Shown: positions 25,221 through 39,375 of the stretch, piece by piece
How the letters are laid out: every line of letters starts with the position of its first letter
How positions within the stretch are numbered: the first letter of the stretch is position 1
Notes under the pieces: model-generated
Database searches by the model: none
Told to the model about the DNA's origin: nothing
What the model saw: only the letters and a program-made list of their open reading frames with translations
Made by a program: the position numbers and the translations under genes
Assembly (NCBI GenBank): GCA_900708905.1
Contig: CAADRB010000006.1
Span: 1,080,049-1,144,048 of the forward strand
DNA: 64,000 bases
Reading direction: 5' to 3'
Origin: Hymenolepis diminuta
Taxonomy: Eukaryota > Platyhelminthes > Cestoda > Cyclophyllidea > Hymenolepididae

Positions 25221-27939
25221 AAAATTGATAAATAATGAGCCTCAAATTATTTTAGACATTCTCTTAATGAGGTTAGAGTGCGTTATACACCTCAAAAGGA
25301 AGATTATTTTGATATCTTGTTATGAATTTAATTTTGCCGGTTAAGTAGGATATTATCTCTTTTTAAGCAATGAAAGTCATTTTAAATTTAAATCTAGATA
25401 AACCCATATATTGAATCTCCATTTCTGATACGTTCGAAGAATGCATTAAAAGAAAGACAAAGCTTTAATACAGATTACCAGTCGAAGCACAAAATCCCCA
25501 TAGTGCTTTATCATAAATGCTTCTTTGTCAATAAAGGGTATTTTGAAATAACAAATACACGCATTTTATGAAGATGAATAAATTTGCATATGAATCTAAA
25601 GGTGAGTTGAGATGAAAACTGTGCATGACATGAAATGGAAAATTGTTACATCGAAAGAACTCATCTAGTAAACCTGGAAAATAATTCAAAACGACTTCGA
25701 TACAACTCAGCAACGATGTTAAATTGAGACATCAAAATAGGCCAATGCAAGCAAAAAGTACTCAGCAAAGTAACATGATTCCAAATTAAGTTTTATTCAT
25801 CATCACAAAAGAATTTTTAGATTCTAGTATACGTAATCCAAGCAGTCTACTTAGGTCATAGGCAGTTGTCAGTATAGTTTGTTGAAAATGTGTTACCATT
25901 ATTTGGGGATCTTGGTCGATAAAGTGTCCTCTTAATGATAGACTGCAACTGTAATGCTTCAAGTCATTTAAAGTTAATTTGAAGATAAATAAATCAAATT
26001 TATTCCTTTTTTGAAATATATGCATCTTAATAACTTAAAAATTAGTAGCCAAAAAGTCAACTGCTGAAAGTTGTTAACTGTCAAGATTTATGCTGGCGAT
26101 ATCAGCAAAAATGACAGTTTGCTTGAGAAAAGATTGCGATTTTCCAGAAGTGGGAAGAATTAAATCGGAAGACAAATTTTTTCAGCTGCAAATCTTTGAA
26201 TAGTGAACAACTTGCACGTTAAAATGTCGCAATACTCATCAATGCGCGTCATTTTTATGCATTTTTAATCATTATGTGCAATATTGCGTGATATTTAAAA
26301 GCAATTTCTTCTTTCTAATGATTTAAACTTTACACAATCTGTAAAATATATATTTCAATTTATACAGTCACAAAAGAAAAAATCCATAAGGTACCTGATA
26401 GAATTTAGCAAAAACAAGTAAAAATAGCAAATCCTAGTTTCTCCCCATCTGGTTGAACTGACAGTAACTTTCACCATGAGTTAAATTAATACATTTAAAC
26501 AAGGAGTTTTCCGCTTAATGCTAATTATAAATTTTAATTTATACCGGCTAACCAGGTTGTGGTTAAGAAGATGATGTTGATGACACTAAGCAGTATACTT
26601 ATCACTCCAAAATGCAAGAGAATAAAAACTTGTTTGTGAAATGCAAAATTTATAAGATAAATATAGGAAACTTTGTTTATTAAAAAATTAACATTTTCTC
26701 GATTTCACCTAAACTCCTTTCAAGTTTGCATCCCATTCCGCAAGAATCTTCGTTATTAACAGACAAAATACCAATTGAAAATCACGACTCAAATCAAATA
26801 ACATCTCTGTGATCTCGAATATGGGAGTGGCATCATTACTCACTCTTTCCGGCATGGTAAATTTTAATAATAAAATTCGTTTTGCTGTCGGTTAAATTCA
26901 TACTGGACTTTGAAATTTGAAGTTACGAGACAGCAGCCTAGTGCAACTGCTCTTAAATGTTCAAGCTATAAAGGCTTTGAGAACCCCATGTATATAGAAT
27001 TAATTTTCATTAATTCAAAATCTCCATATCTTAATCTTATTCCCTTACTTCCTTAAATTTTATGCTGAAAGCTGGACATTTTTTGACAAAATCATATCCT
27101 TGTAATGACAACTTGATTAACGGGACTAAATGAATTCACCAAGACAATTTTTTCTCCAATTTCTAGTAAAAATTTTAAAATAAAATTAATTGCCGCTTAA
27201 ATTTAAAAATCTTACAAATGATACTTATTTGATCAGAGTCTGTACCTCTAAACCTATTCAATAAAAATGACCAAGTATATATATAATGTTACTAATCATA
27301 AAAAACTGGCATTTTTAATATTTTGCCATGAAATCCCGAATAGAATAGCGAAGGTCTCTGCAGACAGAACGGGTGCAATATTGGAAGGACAAATAATCTT
27401 TTAACATAAAAAACGTTTGTTAGTACATTTTAATCTATCTTCTTAACGTCAGTCTTTTAATCATTCATATGGAGAGTGCCTCAACTGAATCCAAAAATAT
27501 AGTAAAATTTAAAAACTCCGCTACCGGATAGTAAGGTTGACGTAAGTAAATCAGACGCATTAAAGATATGAAACGAGAATTGAACTTTTAACTATTATTG
27601 ATGGCAATACAAGCACCTTTTATGAATTTTAATCGTGAGGTGTCATCTGAACTCGCAGAAAAGCAATATAGTTTAGTAAGGAATTAAACAGGAGTGGAAT
27701 AGGATTATTCAATGAAATCCTGATCTCAGATGTCTTACTGTGTTTGTACTCAACAAGCAATCATTTTTTCGACTTTTCTCAGGTTATTTAACTTACAATA
27801 TGCTAGTTTACGGAACTCCGCCAAATTTAATTTTTACCTCTCCCACCTCTGCAGTGTTGAGGCTGCAAACTGGGGAATATCATGTAATATCATTTGCATT
27901 CTCAACCATTAGAAGAAAAAATAAGTTAAAGCGATAAGA
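25221..27939. other. Intergenic upstream of the receptor gene
   Basis: AT-rich. The receptor promoter should lie in the right-hand vicinity of the gene, but no TATA box or repeat could be assigned to it. Short open frames at 25528-25713, 25786-26025 and 27730-27937 show no motifs. Confidence 0.45.
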
Positions 27940-28290
27940 CCCACCTTTCTTGTTTAAATAATACCAGTCAATAAGCATTGAAAATTGTAGATAAGCATCA
28001 GAAGATGAATCATGAGGTTCCACTTTCCACTTTTAGAAAGTCACTTTCCAATGTTGGAAAGCGATTTGCCCATTTAATAAATATTATACAACTTGAGTTC
28101 AAAAATCAGAAGAAGCAAAACCCTTTGACACCTTGACTTTGTACTCCTCCCATTTTATCCTTTATTTGACTTTTTTATCCGATGTCAGTTGTTTCCCACA
28201 ATTAAATATTGCAAAATTTTTGTATTACTATGGGTAATAATAGTAACAATATAAAAGTGTTTTAAAATATTTTACTTAAAAATTATTGAA
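27940..28290 (+). repeat. Dispersed unknown repeat, copy 2 (longest)
   Basis: Shares ordered blocks with three other places. With 35008-35280 it shares ataccagtcaataa and a gagttcaaaaatcagaagaa stretch. With 60640-60840 it shares a ttgcccatttaataa-type stretch. With 6838-7060 it shares gttgtttcccacaatt and gggtaataatagtaa. It also contains an inserted imperfect repeat of gaaagtcactttcc at about 28022-28062 not seen in the other copies. No open frame or terminal repeat is evident. Confidence 0.55.
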
Positions 28291-31200
28291 GCATTTTCTC
28301 GTGGCCAAATATCTGTCGACAGGATTCTATTTCACATTTGTCCTTCATAGACAGACAGAGTTAACTGAATCAGGTCTTCTAAACTAATAAATTTCTCATA
28401 TTTTTACTGAGGATCCGCAAATTTACCGATGATTCTAATAATACTGATTGGATAATGTTAACTCTTCATCTTAGTTCATTTAAACAAAAGCAAATATTTC
28501 TTTATGAGGGATAAGATAATCTATTAAAAAAAGGCTTTTAATGGTAAGAATAAGAAGTTGTGTGCATTAATTGAAGCAAAAGATAAATTTTAATGCATCA
28601 ACAAATGTACTTTAAGGAGGCCATCATTCGTGCTAAATTAGGAAATTGTTATTTTAAATTAAATTATCAAATGATAAGCAAAGCGGCAATTGATGAAAAC
28701 AAACGTTTAAGCTTTCTTAGAGCGGAAGATTAAAACGCTATTTCAAAATGTGTTCTATTTTCTCTTTAGGAGCTGATAATTAATTCTATTTCAATGATAA
28801 AAAATGTTTAAGTTTTAAATGTATCAGTTTCAAAATAAAAGGTTTGCCATTTAATATGTTGTTAATTTTAAAATTGTTCATTTTTTATAAAAATAAAATA
28901 ATGTATATCTTTTAAAATACAAAATTATAAAATACATTGCAGGAATTAAAATTTTTCGTTTTTCTCGAAGTAAAATTGCCATTATAGAAAGGAGTTAAAT
29001 GCGCCGTATGATTTAAAACCCATTAAAATATTAATAGGCTTTAAAAGTGAGCAGAAATTAACTAAAAGGTTTAAACTAACAATATAAAATCTCTTGAAGT
29101 GCAAGAAAATTACTTTGAAAATGACTGTTTATATCCTTTAATCTATGATTACTGGCAAATCTGTAATATACTAGCTTCTAAACATATTGAGAAATTAATC
29201 AGCCGACCGACTGGCTACACCGCATCTTTGAAAGTGAAAGTGACGTCACCACTCAAACTGTGAATGTCTTAGGATCTTTTTAAACAAAATCAGCGAATTT
29301 CTTAAAGAGAAGTTTCTTAGAACTATTTATGGTAATGCGCAAGTTGTATATATAAATGGACGTCTAAACCCAAGTCTTCTAATTTTCGAAGAGAAATTCT
29401 AACCCGAATAGGCTCTTCAAATATTTAGAATCTTACGATTTAAAAGTTTTAAGAGGCATTACATATAACCTGAGCTTCAAAGAAAACTTTAATAGACAGA
29501 TAGAAATATTATATACATTCAGAGGGGTAAATTTTTAGGGTCTTTTCGGTCAACAGTATTTGCTGATACGTTCTGAAATGGAAAGTTGAATAAGATTTTG
29601 TCTTCCAAAGCTCCGCATGTTAAGAGCATATGAGATCGTGCTGCTTTCTCCAGAATTTGAAAGAAGAAATGAATTAAACTGACAAGATCAATCACAATTA
29701 AACAGCCTTTCAATTGGCACGGGAGAATGTGAATAAAAATTTGATATTTGAATTTTGAAATAGAAACCTACCCATTAGGTAAAAATTCTACAAACCGAAT
29801 CCTAAAATCAAACCGAATATAACTTTTGGCAATCCATTTTTGATCCCTTCCAGTAATCCCTCCTACAATGAATAATTGTAGAATTTTTCCATATTGGGGC
29901 AGGTAATATTACTAATAACTCTCCTGAGAGGACAATATTAAAATTAAGAAAACTAGCAACACATTGCTCCCATGGCTTTTGGGGAGGAATCATTTCGATA
30001 ACTCATGCCAACTAACTTTATTATAATAGCAAAGATGGCAGTGGAGCCACCGAAGTGTCCTGTTAGCTTTGTCCATGCGAAAGACTGCAAACCATCTCGA
30101 TATAAAAGAAGCATAATCTTCAATTTTCGTCCGTATTTAGCTGAAAGCTTCTCTCCCACATATTGATTGCAAAAGCCTTGAGGATTTACTTTTTGAGATA
30201 AAGAGATCCTAATAGCAACAACAAAGATCTAACCATACTGATATTAAATTAGAAGCTGAAGTGAAGTGGACAAATCTTGCATTCTACGTTGACAATAATC
30301 TTCTCTCACAACTTAATAAAGCATTCTAAGAGGCCAAATCAAATTGGAAATGTTTTGACCAAATAAATACATTATTGGAAAAAATTATATAACTTTTACT
30401 GATTCCTCAGTTGTAGTTTACCATTTCTAGTGATTCTTTATAACAGCACATCTCAGGAATTTTAGAATTTGGAACCCCATTTCCTGCTCAGGCATGAGAA
30501 CCCAAACACTGCATGCACTAAAAAATTTAGAAGCCTCAAGCATTCTGAAACGATTTATCAACTGTTCTTTAAGAAAATTTTTGATGGTTCCTTAAGCAAT
30601 AGCTCTTAAATCAATCGTAAATATTAAAATTCCTTTTCGTTTTTGTCGAAATCAAATTTAACCTCACCTTTAAATCAGATGTATTCTCAAGTGTCATGTG
30701 GTCAAACGACACCAAAACAACACTTCAAAATGACCTTTAATGATTCAAAAAGACCCTTTAATGATTTCCATCAAATTTGTTACTAATTTATTTTATTTTC
30801 TTTAGCTTAGGAAAAATCAGAGTATTTACTTATTTAAACTTATTGACTAATTGGACCGATTATAATGTACAATTTTAGTCTAAATAATTTTCATAAAAAA
30901 AATTTTACAGTTTGTTTTAAAGGAAATTTTCAATAAATAAATTTTATAATTAAGGAATACTTTTCCGCCAAAAAATAAGTAGACACATAATAAATTGTGA
31001 TTAAATATGTAAAACATGTTGATAATAATATGCAAGAGGGATTTTCAATGGCTTCTAGTGATGAACACGTTTTAATAATTCATGTTATCAATCAAATAAA
31101 GAAATTCGAAACAACTTTTAGCAAAAATATTTCGCCTTAATTTTATATTTCCATCATCAAAAGAGCCGTTTAAGTAAGTACAATAAAAGTATAGATAAAA

Positions 31201-34119
31201 ATCTTGAAGTTAATGCAAACGTATGGGGTAAATGAGTACATAAAACAACAATATCAAAGCATATCATTATCAAAATAACTGAGCAAAATAGTTTTCGATT
31301 CAATTACACGATAGTCTAAATTTTAACCTTTTAAAAGAGGAAATAAGCGGCAGTTTTGAAGAAGAAGACACTCAACGGAAATAAAATTATTTATAAATGA
31401 AGATGAAAACACCCCGGAAGTCTTAAGTATTTTGATTCAAGCGTCAATTATTGACTTAGACAGCAGTTATGAAATAAAATTTTACTATTAAGATGGATAT
31501 CATTGTGGATAATTTCAACAAAAAATACCAGTTATCGGTCAAGATGTTTCAGTTTTTTTCATTTATCTTTAATTAACATATCAACTTTGGCTAACAGTCA
31601 TGTGTTTAAAAATTATTGACACGGTGGCTTATTCCGTCAATTCATACATGTATGGACGTTTAACCCCATATACCTAGTATCATTCGGCACTGAATTTTAA
31701 AATTCATTAAGAAAATAAATAAATCAGTACAAAAACTTGTAAATGGAAATCAACCAACAATTTCATCAAAAACTACCAATATTAGACTCAAAACACACTT
31801 CTATTTCTCACTCTAAGGAGTTCTTGGAAATAAGAAGAATTTGCAGTAATTTAGGATCGTTTTTAACTTTCACACTCATCTAGAGTCTAATAAACAAAAG
31901 TAGGATTGACAATGTGACATCCACCTCTCTTAGTTTTTTTAAATTTATTCCATACATCGGTTAGACGGAATAAAAAATAATGTTACATTTCCTAAAGACT
32001 TATTTCTTCAGAAAAAGCGTCTAAATAATAAATGGAAATCTCATATTAAGAAAATATTTATACATTGTTATAGAACAAATTCATAGATATTTTGGCGTTT
32101 CTAAATACAAAAATTTTATTATATCGGACAGGGTTCTAAAATGTTATAAATTGAAATATAAATAAGAAGTATTAAAGTAAGCATAACTTTTAACCTTAAG
32201 AATATAAGTATGCCAGAAAGTGAACTTACTTTACAAACAAAGCATTTGAAATATGAACTTGTTTCCAAATCTCATGTGATGAAGAAGTATACAAAGTATC
32301 GTCACATCACTTAGCCAATAGCCGAGTTATTGGGACAAGCTTTAATCTCATTCGCTCTCGGACATATCAGCTCGGTAGTGATTGGATGCTTCATTTTCCC
32401 ATTTGAACATTTTCTTCCGACGCACAAAAATAAAGTTGAAATAAAGGCATTTATAGTGCATTGTTAATACCTGTGAAGAAACAAAATTTGAAATTTATAA
32501 ACAGTCTAGCGTTATTAATCATAGTAAACAAGGTCATACTAGTCTAAAATGTGGGGTTGTGCCGTAAGAAGGGAAACGAAAACAGTTCAGTTGGAGACAA
32601 AACGGGGAGTAAAAGATGCCATGATTCCTAATTTATTTTCATTTTGATAGCATTGTAATTTCTACTTGTTCATAATTCACTTTGCCGTATTCAAATATCA
32701 CAAAGCTCAAAATTTGATCTTTTATTTTATTTCAGGGCGAGTTCATGTTTCCAGTATCTTGAGCCATGGTAACCAGTAGATTTAATCAAACGATTGGTTA
32801 TGCCAATTTGATTATTTTCTTTGTTTTTACAGTCGTCATCATCTAGATGAGACTCTCATGAACATATTAGGAATGCAGAACTTGGCATTTAATGACATTT
32901 TTCCGTTTATTTCCTATTAAAATATGAATAAGTGCTACTTAAATTCTTTGGGAGAAAACGATGCTCATTCCAGACTTCTTTGCTTTTCCTAACTTTATTC
33001 TGCCTTTGGATTTCTCGATTTATTCCGAAAGTTGAAGTGAAATTAAAACTATTATGAGGTCTCACAAGAAGTGAGAACTACCAGAATTTGAGAAGCGATG
33101 TTGTCAATCATTGTCGAAATAGTTGGCTTCATTTTGGAATAGATTCGGTCATTATTATTATTGGGAAAGTAAAAGACGGGTTTAAGAAATGTTTAAGGCT
33201 TTTAGGCCTTGGAAAGATGTATTGCGAAAGAGTTTGACTTGGCTTATGACAGCATGTTATGGCCAGTTGAATGAAAGAGAATGCCCATTCTTCGAAAAAT
33301 GGAGAAATAATCCGGTGATGTAAAAATTACAAAAGTATAATTATTTTAAGTTTGGAAAGGAATTGGATGAGCTAATAATCAACAGGGGGAAGAGGAAAAA
33401 TGACTCTAGATGATATCTGGCATAAAAGTGAAGCAGTATCTGAAATGGAAAATGCTTTAAAGGAGGCAAAAAATGGTAGAGTATCTGAAAATCAATCAAT
33501 TCATTTAGTATAATGCAAATTAATAAAATAATAATATTACCAAATAGATAAAAATATTTTGTGGACAGCTTAAATACGTTGACTAAAGGCAAAAAGGTGG
33601 TGGAACGTGGTATTCAGGACCTCAATGTCTGGCCACAGGACAAACTCTCTTTGAGACACCTTAACAGGTTTGATTTGTTTCCCCTGTGTAACTCCTTAGT
33701 CTGTATGTAATACGATCTAGTGAATTGTGTTCCCCAGGGTCTTCTGAGTATTCCAAGTATATCCAAATAATTCAACCTGTTGACTGTAAAACGGACAACG
33801 GTGTGGTAAATTAAATATCTCTTCTTAACATGTACAACAGAGTTAAGCAATAAATATTATCAAATTGGATTTTTATCTGATCCTTAAATCCGTCATTCTC
33901 AACATAACAGTCAGGTTTCTATTAAAGGATGACGCTCTATGTCTTTTCCAAAATCACTCTTTATTCGCATTCTCTATGACATTACCTCGGTTTTTAGTCT
34001 ACGAAGCCGTAGTGATGTCTTCGTCTTCATATAATTCAGTATCCCCAATCTGTCTTACCGGAACACGGTTATCGATGCCCCTCTTTCCAAAACTGTTCCG
34101 TTTCATTTAAAAGTATACT
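28291..34119. other. Intergenic, no gene recognised
   Basis: Nearly 6 kb of AT-rich DNA. Short minus-strand open frames cluster at 29519-30159 and around 33341-33850, and a plus-strand frame lies at 33865-34110. Their translations show no domain and no consistent exon boundaries. The stretch from about 33600 is less AT-rich and may be the decayed flank of the LTR-like block that follows. Confidence 0.4.
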
Positions 34120-34410
34120 GCGTCCATACCATCACGCGCGCCCTTGCCTAAGTGAGTCATACAAACTGTCTTTGTATTTCCACCCATGTATACGTATGCA
34201 GACAAACCTAAACGTATTCTGTTCCTACGCTTCCCTCTGTCCTCCTCTCACCCTCATCTCTCGCTTACCCTCTTGAATCCTCATCGCGATTCTTTCAATA
34301 CATTTTGATCTAATCAGTTCTTATTGTTATGCTCTAAAATTGTTGTTTGCCGTTATTAGCTGTTAGTTATAGTCTTAGCTACTAAATTGGTGACTCCGAT
34401 TCTTGTAAGC
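34120..34410 (+). repeat. Possible LTR with adjacent primer-binding-like sequence
   Basis: A pyrimidine-rich block (about 34230-34300) is followed by gctgttagttatagtcttag (34359-34378), which resembles the 3' ends of the LTR-like blocks at 48740-49110 and 59240-59665. The sequence immediately after, aattggtgactccgattc (34386-34403), resembles the TTGGTGACNCCGA-type junction that follows the LTR in many Gypsy elements. An ATG frame of about 25 codons begins at 34479 and could be a gag stump. The match to the other two blocks is loose. Confidence 0.4.
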
Positions 34411-35007
34411 CTCAACAATAATTTGCTACATTATCAATTAACCGTTTATTTATATTGACATTGATCAGTTTGCTGAAGATGTCATCTCAAACTTTGGCAA
34501 CCAAAAAATTCTCCCATCAAATGGTAAAAAGAATAGCAATTCCCCTGAAAAATTAATTAAATTCTTTCAAGAGTGAATGAGAAAGAAAGAGGTGTTTTTT
34601 GCCTAAAAGTGCTAATTAGTCTCCATTAATGGAATGATTGACGCAATAAATATTTTTAAGTCAGTATTTCTTTCACTATTTCTTCTCATTAAGGCAATTC
34701 ACGGTACCAGTGATTAACTGTTATATATTTAGCACTATGAGTTAGATACTAATTTATTAAAAGCCTATATTCAGTATTTCGAAATAAGATTCATCCCATA
34801 AGATGAAAAAATGCGGTTGCTAAGGCTCTAATGGATCAATTATTAACTCTAATTTAAGTTCGCCTTGAGTTGACACAGCTTAAGGGACTCCGCTTTCTTA
34901 AAATTCGTGGCCTTCTCATTTCTACTATGTTAAAACGGTAAACTGTGGAATATCCTGAAAGACCATTTTGCCTTCCCAACCCGTGAAAGAAAAATGAATT
35001 GACTTGG
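34411..35007. other. Short gene-free stretch after the LTR-like block
   Basis: Apart from the possible gag start at 34479, no coding sequence is seen. The stretch is AT-rich and ends at a member of the dispersed unknown repeat. Confidence 0.4.
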
Positions 35008-35280
35008 CAAGACCGGTCTATCTTGATTAAAAAATACCGGTCAATAAATACTGAATATCCTAGACAAATTTTTGCAACAATTCAAGAAACGAATCCTGAA
35101 ATTGGAATTTCGGAATGTGGACAGCTCATTTAGTAAACGTTTTACAATTCGAGTCCAAAAATAAAATGAACTAAGACTTTCTGATAGCTACTCTTTACTC
35201 TTTGCACCTTCCTGATCCCTTTCTTTTATCTATTGTTCGATTCCGTGTTATTCAAAGATTTCACAAATATGCGATGTTTT
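35008..35280 (+). repeat. Dispersed unknown repeat, copy 3
   Basis: Aligns with 27940-28290 (ataccggtcaataaatactga, ttcgagtccaaaaataaaat and a T/C-rich right part). It also aligns with 60640-60840 (gaatttcggaatgtggacag and ctcatttagtaaa against gaattttgggacatgaattg and ctcatttaataaa). No open frame is visible. Confidence 0.55.
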
Positions 35281-38200
35281 GAATAGAGCGCCCCTGAAGA
35301 AAAACACAGAGGCTGAAAACGATCTAATTCAAAGCTAGTAGGTTCAGAGAGAGAATATAATTGACAATTATAAGGTCAAATATGCATAAAATCTACACCT
35401 CTGTGTTGTTTTTTGTGTATAATCAAAGATCCAAGTGGCTCCACCACTCCAAAATATATACTTACTTGGGCAATTTGAAACTTGTTTGCGAAATAAATGA
35501 TTACAGAAATGAAAGAGGGGAAAAATTCTTACTATTAAAAGCCAATATTAATTGGAACTGTTCTTTCTTCCTCTAAAATGCTAATCTTCAACAGGAAGAA
35601 AGTCTCCCAAGCATCTCAGATTGCTGCGGCTCGGTTTGTGTAGAGAGTTAGAAGCAATATCTTTAAATTTCACTTCCCTCACTCCCTACATAAGTGGATT
35701 TAATTTGTGTTTAATCCTGTAATCCATGAATCGTTGATTATCCAAACTAACAGGTCATTAGTTATGCAGTAGAGATCGGTACCACCGCTCCCTTTCTGGA
35801 TTTATGCATTCGCGTTTTTTATAATTTAACCAAGTAATATCTGAAATATAATTTTGAAATTACAAATGAATGCAATCAGTCATTTAAAGTAAACCAGCAT
35901 TGTGACCTAACGGTCTTTAAAACTGAGCCCTTAATATCTCTATTCAAGAAACCGAATTCTTAAAATGAGTTTAATTCCTAACACGCTATTGCTATATTGT
36001 ATTTATATCTTAAATACGAACGTTGTCTGATTTTTGCTAACTAAAGATTTAGGCTTATTCTTGGTGGAATATGAGATCAAAGCAAATTCATTCAAAACGT
36101 GTAGATAGATATATATTCCGCACTAAAACAATATCATCATAAAATCTATTCTATAAAAAATGCCTTTATTAGCCGAGTTAGATCAAATTCAAAATTTTAT
36201 GACAGCCTGACACGTCAAATGTTTTGATCACAAGAATTAGCCAGAGGTGATGGCGCAATAGAAGTCCATAAGCAAGGAAGTTTGTTAAATATTGTTTTAA
36301 AAATATAGAACTTTTCTGTGGATTTTAAATTTGTAGACAATCAAAACGTTTAAATATAAATTGGGTTCACTAGAAGGTTAGGACCATAGCGGATAATTAA
36401 GTCTTTTTAAGCTCACTATCCTTCTGCAATTTCAACAGCAAAACATGATTTACAGGAAAGAGAAATTTAGTCAGAATTCTTTGAATGGGTATAAGAAAAT
36501 TAAACGTAATTCACGTGACTACTAAGCCAAAATTGGTGCCATTTTGGATAGGACGAGACAAAGTTTAAAAGCAAATCATTACCAATAACAAAATTATACG
36601 TGGGATTGCATCTGATCATTTAAAACATCAAATCTTTCAAGTAAGAGATGAAACGGGAGCAGAAAATGGTATGTACTGAAGTGTGGATGTCTAGAGACTT
36701 ACTTTATTTGATCTTTGAATTAGGAATTCATAATGTTTGCTTTGCAGTTAGTCCACCACTTCATATTCCGAGGTTCGCATTACGTAATTCTCACCCTGTC
36801 AACTTCTTGTTCCTAAAGATTGATCTCACCGAGTTAATTAATTTTTCCAAAGGGCAGTAGATTATATGAACAAAAGATGGAACTCATTGGAGTAAGAGCA
36901 ATGTGAACTGCCTTTTTTCCTTGTAACCTTCCTTATAATTGAACATGTATATATATATATAACATATTGTATCTCTTGATTCAGCTCATCTATCAGGTTA
37001 CGATTAACATGAAAACAGACTTCAAGAAGTGATCTACTGTTATAAATGATTCCTTGTAAGGCCTTTCCTCGGCGTTCTTTGGCCCTAGTTCTGTTCAGTT
37101 ATGCACCTCTAAAACCGTTATTGCAATTGATTATAAAAATATGACTTTCTGGAATTCATTGTCTTGGTATATTAGAAGAAGCTACAATAAACAAAAATAG
37201 AGGAATATTTTTTAACCGACTTGTTTAAACAAAATGATATGAGTCCAGTTAACTCCATTAACTCTGAAAATTCTTTGAATTTATGCAGGCATAGATAATC
37301 TAACGGCACAGGTATGCCAATGATAAAAGAGATAGAATAAATAATAAGCAAGTCGAGAACTAGCAGTTAAATTATTTACAGAACATAACTAGATTTTTTA
37401 TATACAACTGGTATTGTATAGCATGCCTGCCATAAATGCTACCTAAAAGTTTATTGATGCACCTTAAAAAAGACTATTTTTTCAGCTAAGAACACCTTTC
37501 CAGCCTTCAGAATGAGAATAAGTAAGCTCGAAAAAGCTAAATAGGGCGACAAAGTGCAACGTAAAGATGAATTCATAGTAAGTGCGCTTTCGCAAAAACT
37601 TTCAGAAAATAGGGGTGATTTAGAATAACCTTTATGAATATTGATACATATCGGGGTGACTTGAAATAAACCTAATTCAGACACCTTATGTGAACTCAGT
37701 AATCAGACAAAAATGGTAATGCAGAATGCGGAGTCACGAGAAGGCCATTGCCATTTATTTCAAAAACAATCTTCATGCATCCCCAGGGCCAATTACGCGA
37801 AGGTTGACAAAATATTATTTTAAAAAGGTTTTATTTAGCGGATCGCTGTTTAGGATAATCTATATCTAATTGAGCTCCTAGGAAATGAACTTTTATAAAA
37901 TGTACTCAAAGATAGGCATGCACTAATAGTAAATCGGTGGTGGATATGAACTTTTATTTGATATTCGATAAATTTTTAGGCATGGCGATTTGCATACTCA
38001 AGATTTCATTAAAAACTTGAATAGGCAACTAAATCACAAATCACTGTAGTATTTTAGGGTTTTTTCTGTCAAATTCTTCAAAGTTTCAACAAAGAAAACT
38101 TCGCATTCATGGCAGCTGTTGGAAGTCAATTTTACGCTCAAACTTCCATTAAGGTAGCAAATATTTATATGATATGTAAGTCAAGTGCACATTAGTTGAG

Positions 38201-39092
38201 CAAGAAAATGTGATAGTTTATAAGAATTGAGAGAAATCGACAATGTCTTCCAGTTCGTTGAGAATTTTCTTCGAAAATCATAAAATCCTCCTGTTATGCT
38301 TATGTAATCCTTATCGAAGAAAAAAATGTTTAATTAAGAGCGTTAGCTGCATTATCTCAAACTCACGCCTTGTACATTCAGATGGAACACCGAAAAACAT
38401 AGCTGAAGGCTCCAGTTTTGTTTTGAGAGAAGCCTTTTCTTATGGATAATCTTAAGATAGTTCATATCTTAATATATACGCGTATACCACTCCTGAGAGT
38501 TTGAAAGTTAGCCTACGTAAACACATCATTGGCCTGGAGGTGGTTTAACTTTCAAAAATCTATCATATGAAGAAGAACAATGCTTCAGTAGATAGTCTTA
38601 GTGTATTCGGGTAACTGCATTTCTGCCTTCTTTCTATCAGAGTCTGAGTTAACTATACCTTAGCAATATCTTGTGGCATCTATGATATAATTTCGCAACC
38701 TTTGAAAGCATATAAATGGTCTCACCTTATTTAAACTTGAAAAATATGGTCCACCCATCCAGCATTTGTCACAATTTTATCGCATTATCAAGTAGACCAT
38801 GACAAATAAACTCTTAAGAATCATTTAGAAACTAGCAAGCTCATCCATATTTAAAAAAACTGACGGTTTATTGTAAGCGCTTGGATATGCCTAAAATTGA
38901 CTAAACTATACCCTTTATACGACATAGAGTCTGCGCATCTACTTGTATTACCTTTAAAGTTTAAACTGATAATGTTATCACTATCACGTCAGTCCGTTCA
39001 TTTTCAAGATCTTACATTTCGTGTTTTCAATAATCTTGACAAACGATATCAGTTTACATCTGAAGTATAAATAAAAATTATAAAATAAATGA
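35281..39092. other. Intergenic, no gene recognised
   Basis: AT-rich, with short open frames at 35361-35576, 36648-36860, 37451-37684 and 38243-38449. None has a recognisable motif. A short TA repeat lies at about 36948-36962. Confidence 0.45.
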
Positions 39093-39375
39093 CGCCTTTG
39101 TGTCAGTGGTGCATTGGTCACCGCACTTTCTGTCATATGCCAGAGGTTAAAGGACCAGTTCCCACTGGCGTACACCCAGTGAGTGGAATGGCCAACCGCA
39201 CTAGCTCAGTCCGGCTAATATAGATTGTCACAGAATTTGAGTCTCTCACCCGGGGGGACTCCGTGATGCCAACCACTCTCTACCCAATATGAGTTTCGGA
39301 AAACGCCTTCCTGAATGGACCTGGTAATCATTATGCCATTGAAATAATGGCTTTACGATTATTTTATCTTATATT
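39093..39375 (+). repeat. tRNA-derived SINE, best preserved copy
   Basis: The first ~75 bp resemble a tRNA gene: gtggtgcattggtcaccgca as the A-box region and agaggttaaaggaccagttc as a decayed B-box region ending in cccactgg. Then comes a tRNA-unrelated body with gtgagtggaatggccaaccg (39179-39198), ttgagtctctcacccgg (39238-39254) and actccgtgatgcc (39259-39271), ending near 39375. The body is markedly less AT-rich than its flanks. SINEs of this kind are transcribed by RNA polymerase III and copied by a partner LINE; the partner is unknown. Confidence 0.72.

Noticed and set aside
29519..30159. Cluster of minus-strand frames that might form a multi-exon gene
   Set aside because: Frames are separated by many stops, and no consistent donor and acceptor pairs join them into a recognisable protein.
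39093..39165. A true tRNA gene at the SINE head
   Set aside because: The B-box is decayed, and the same head with the same downstream body recurs elsewhere, so it belongs to a SINE.
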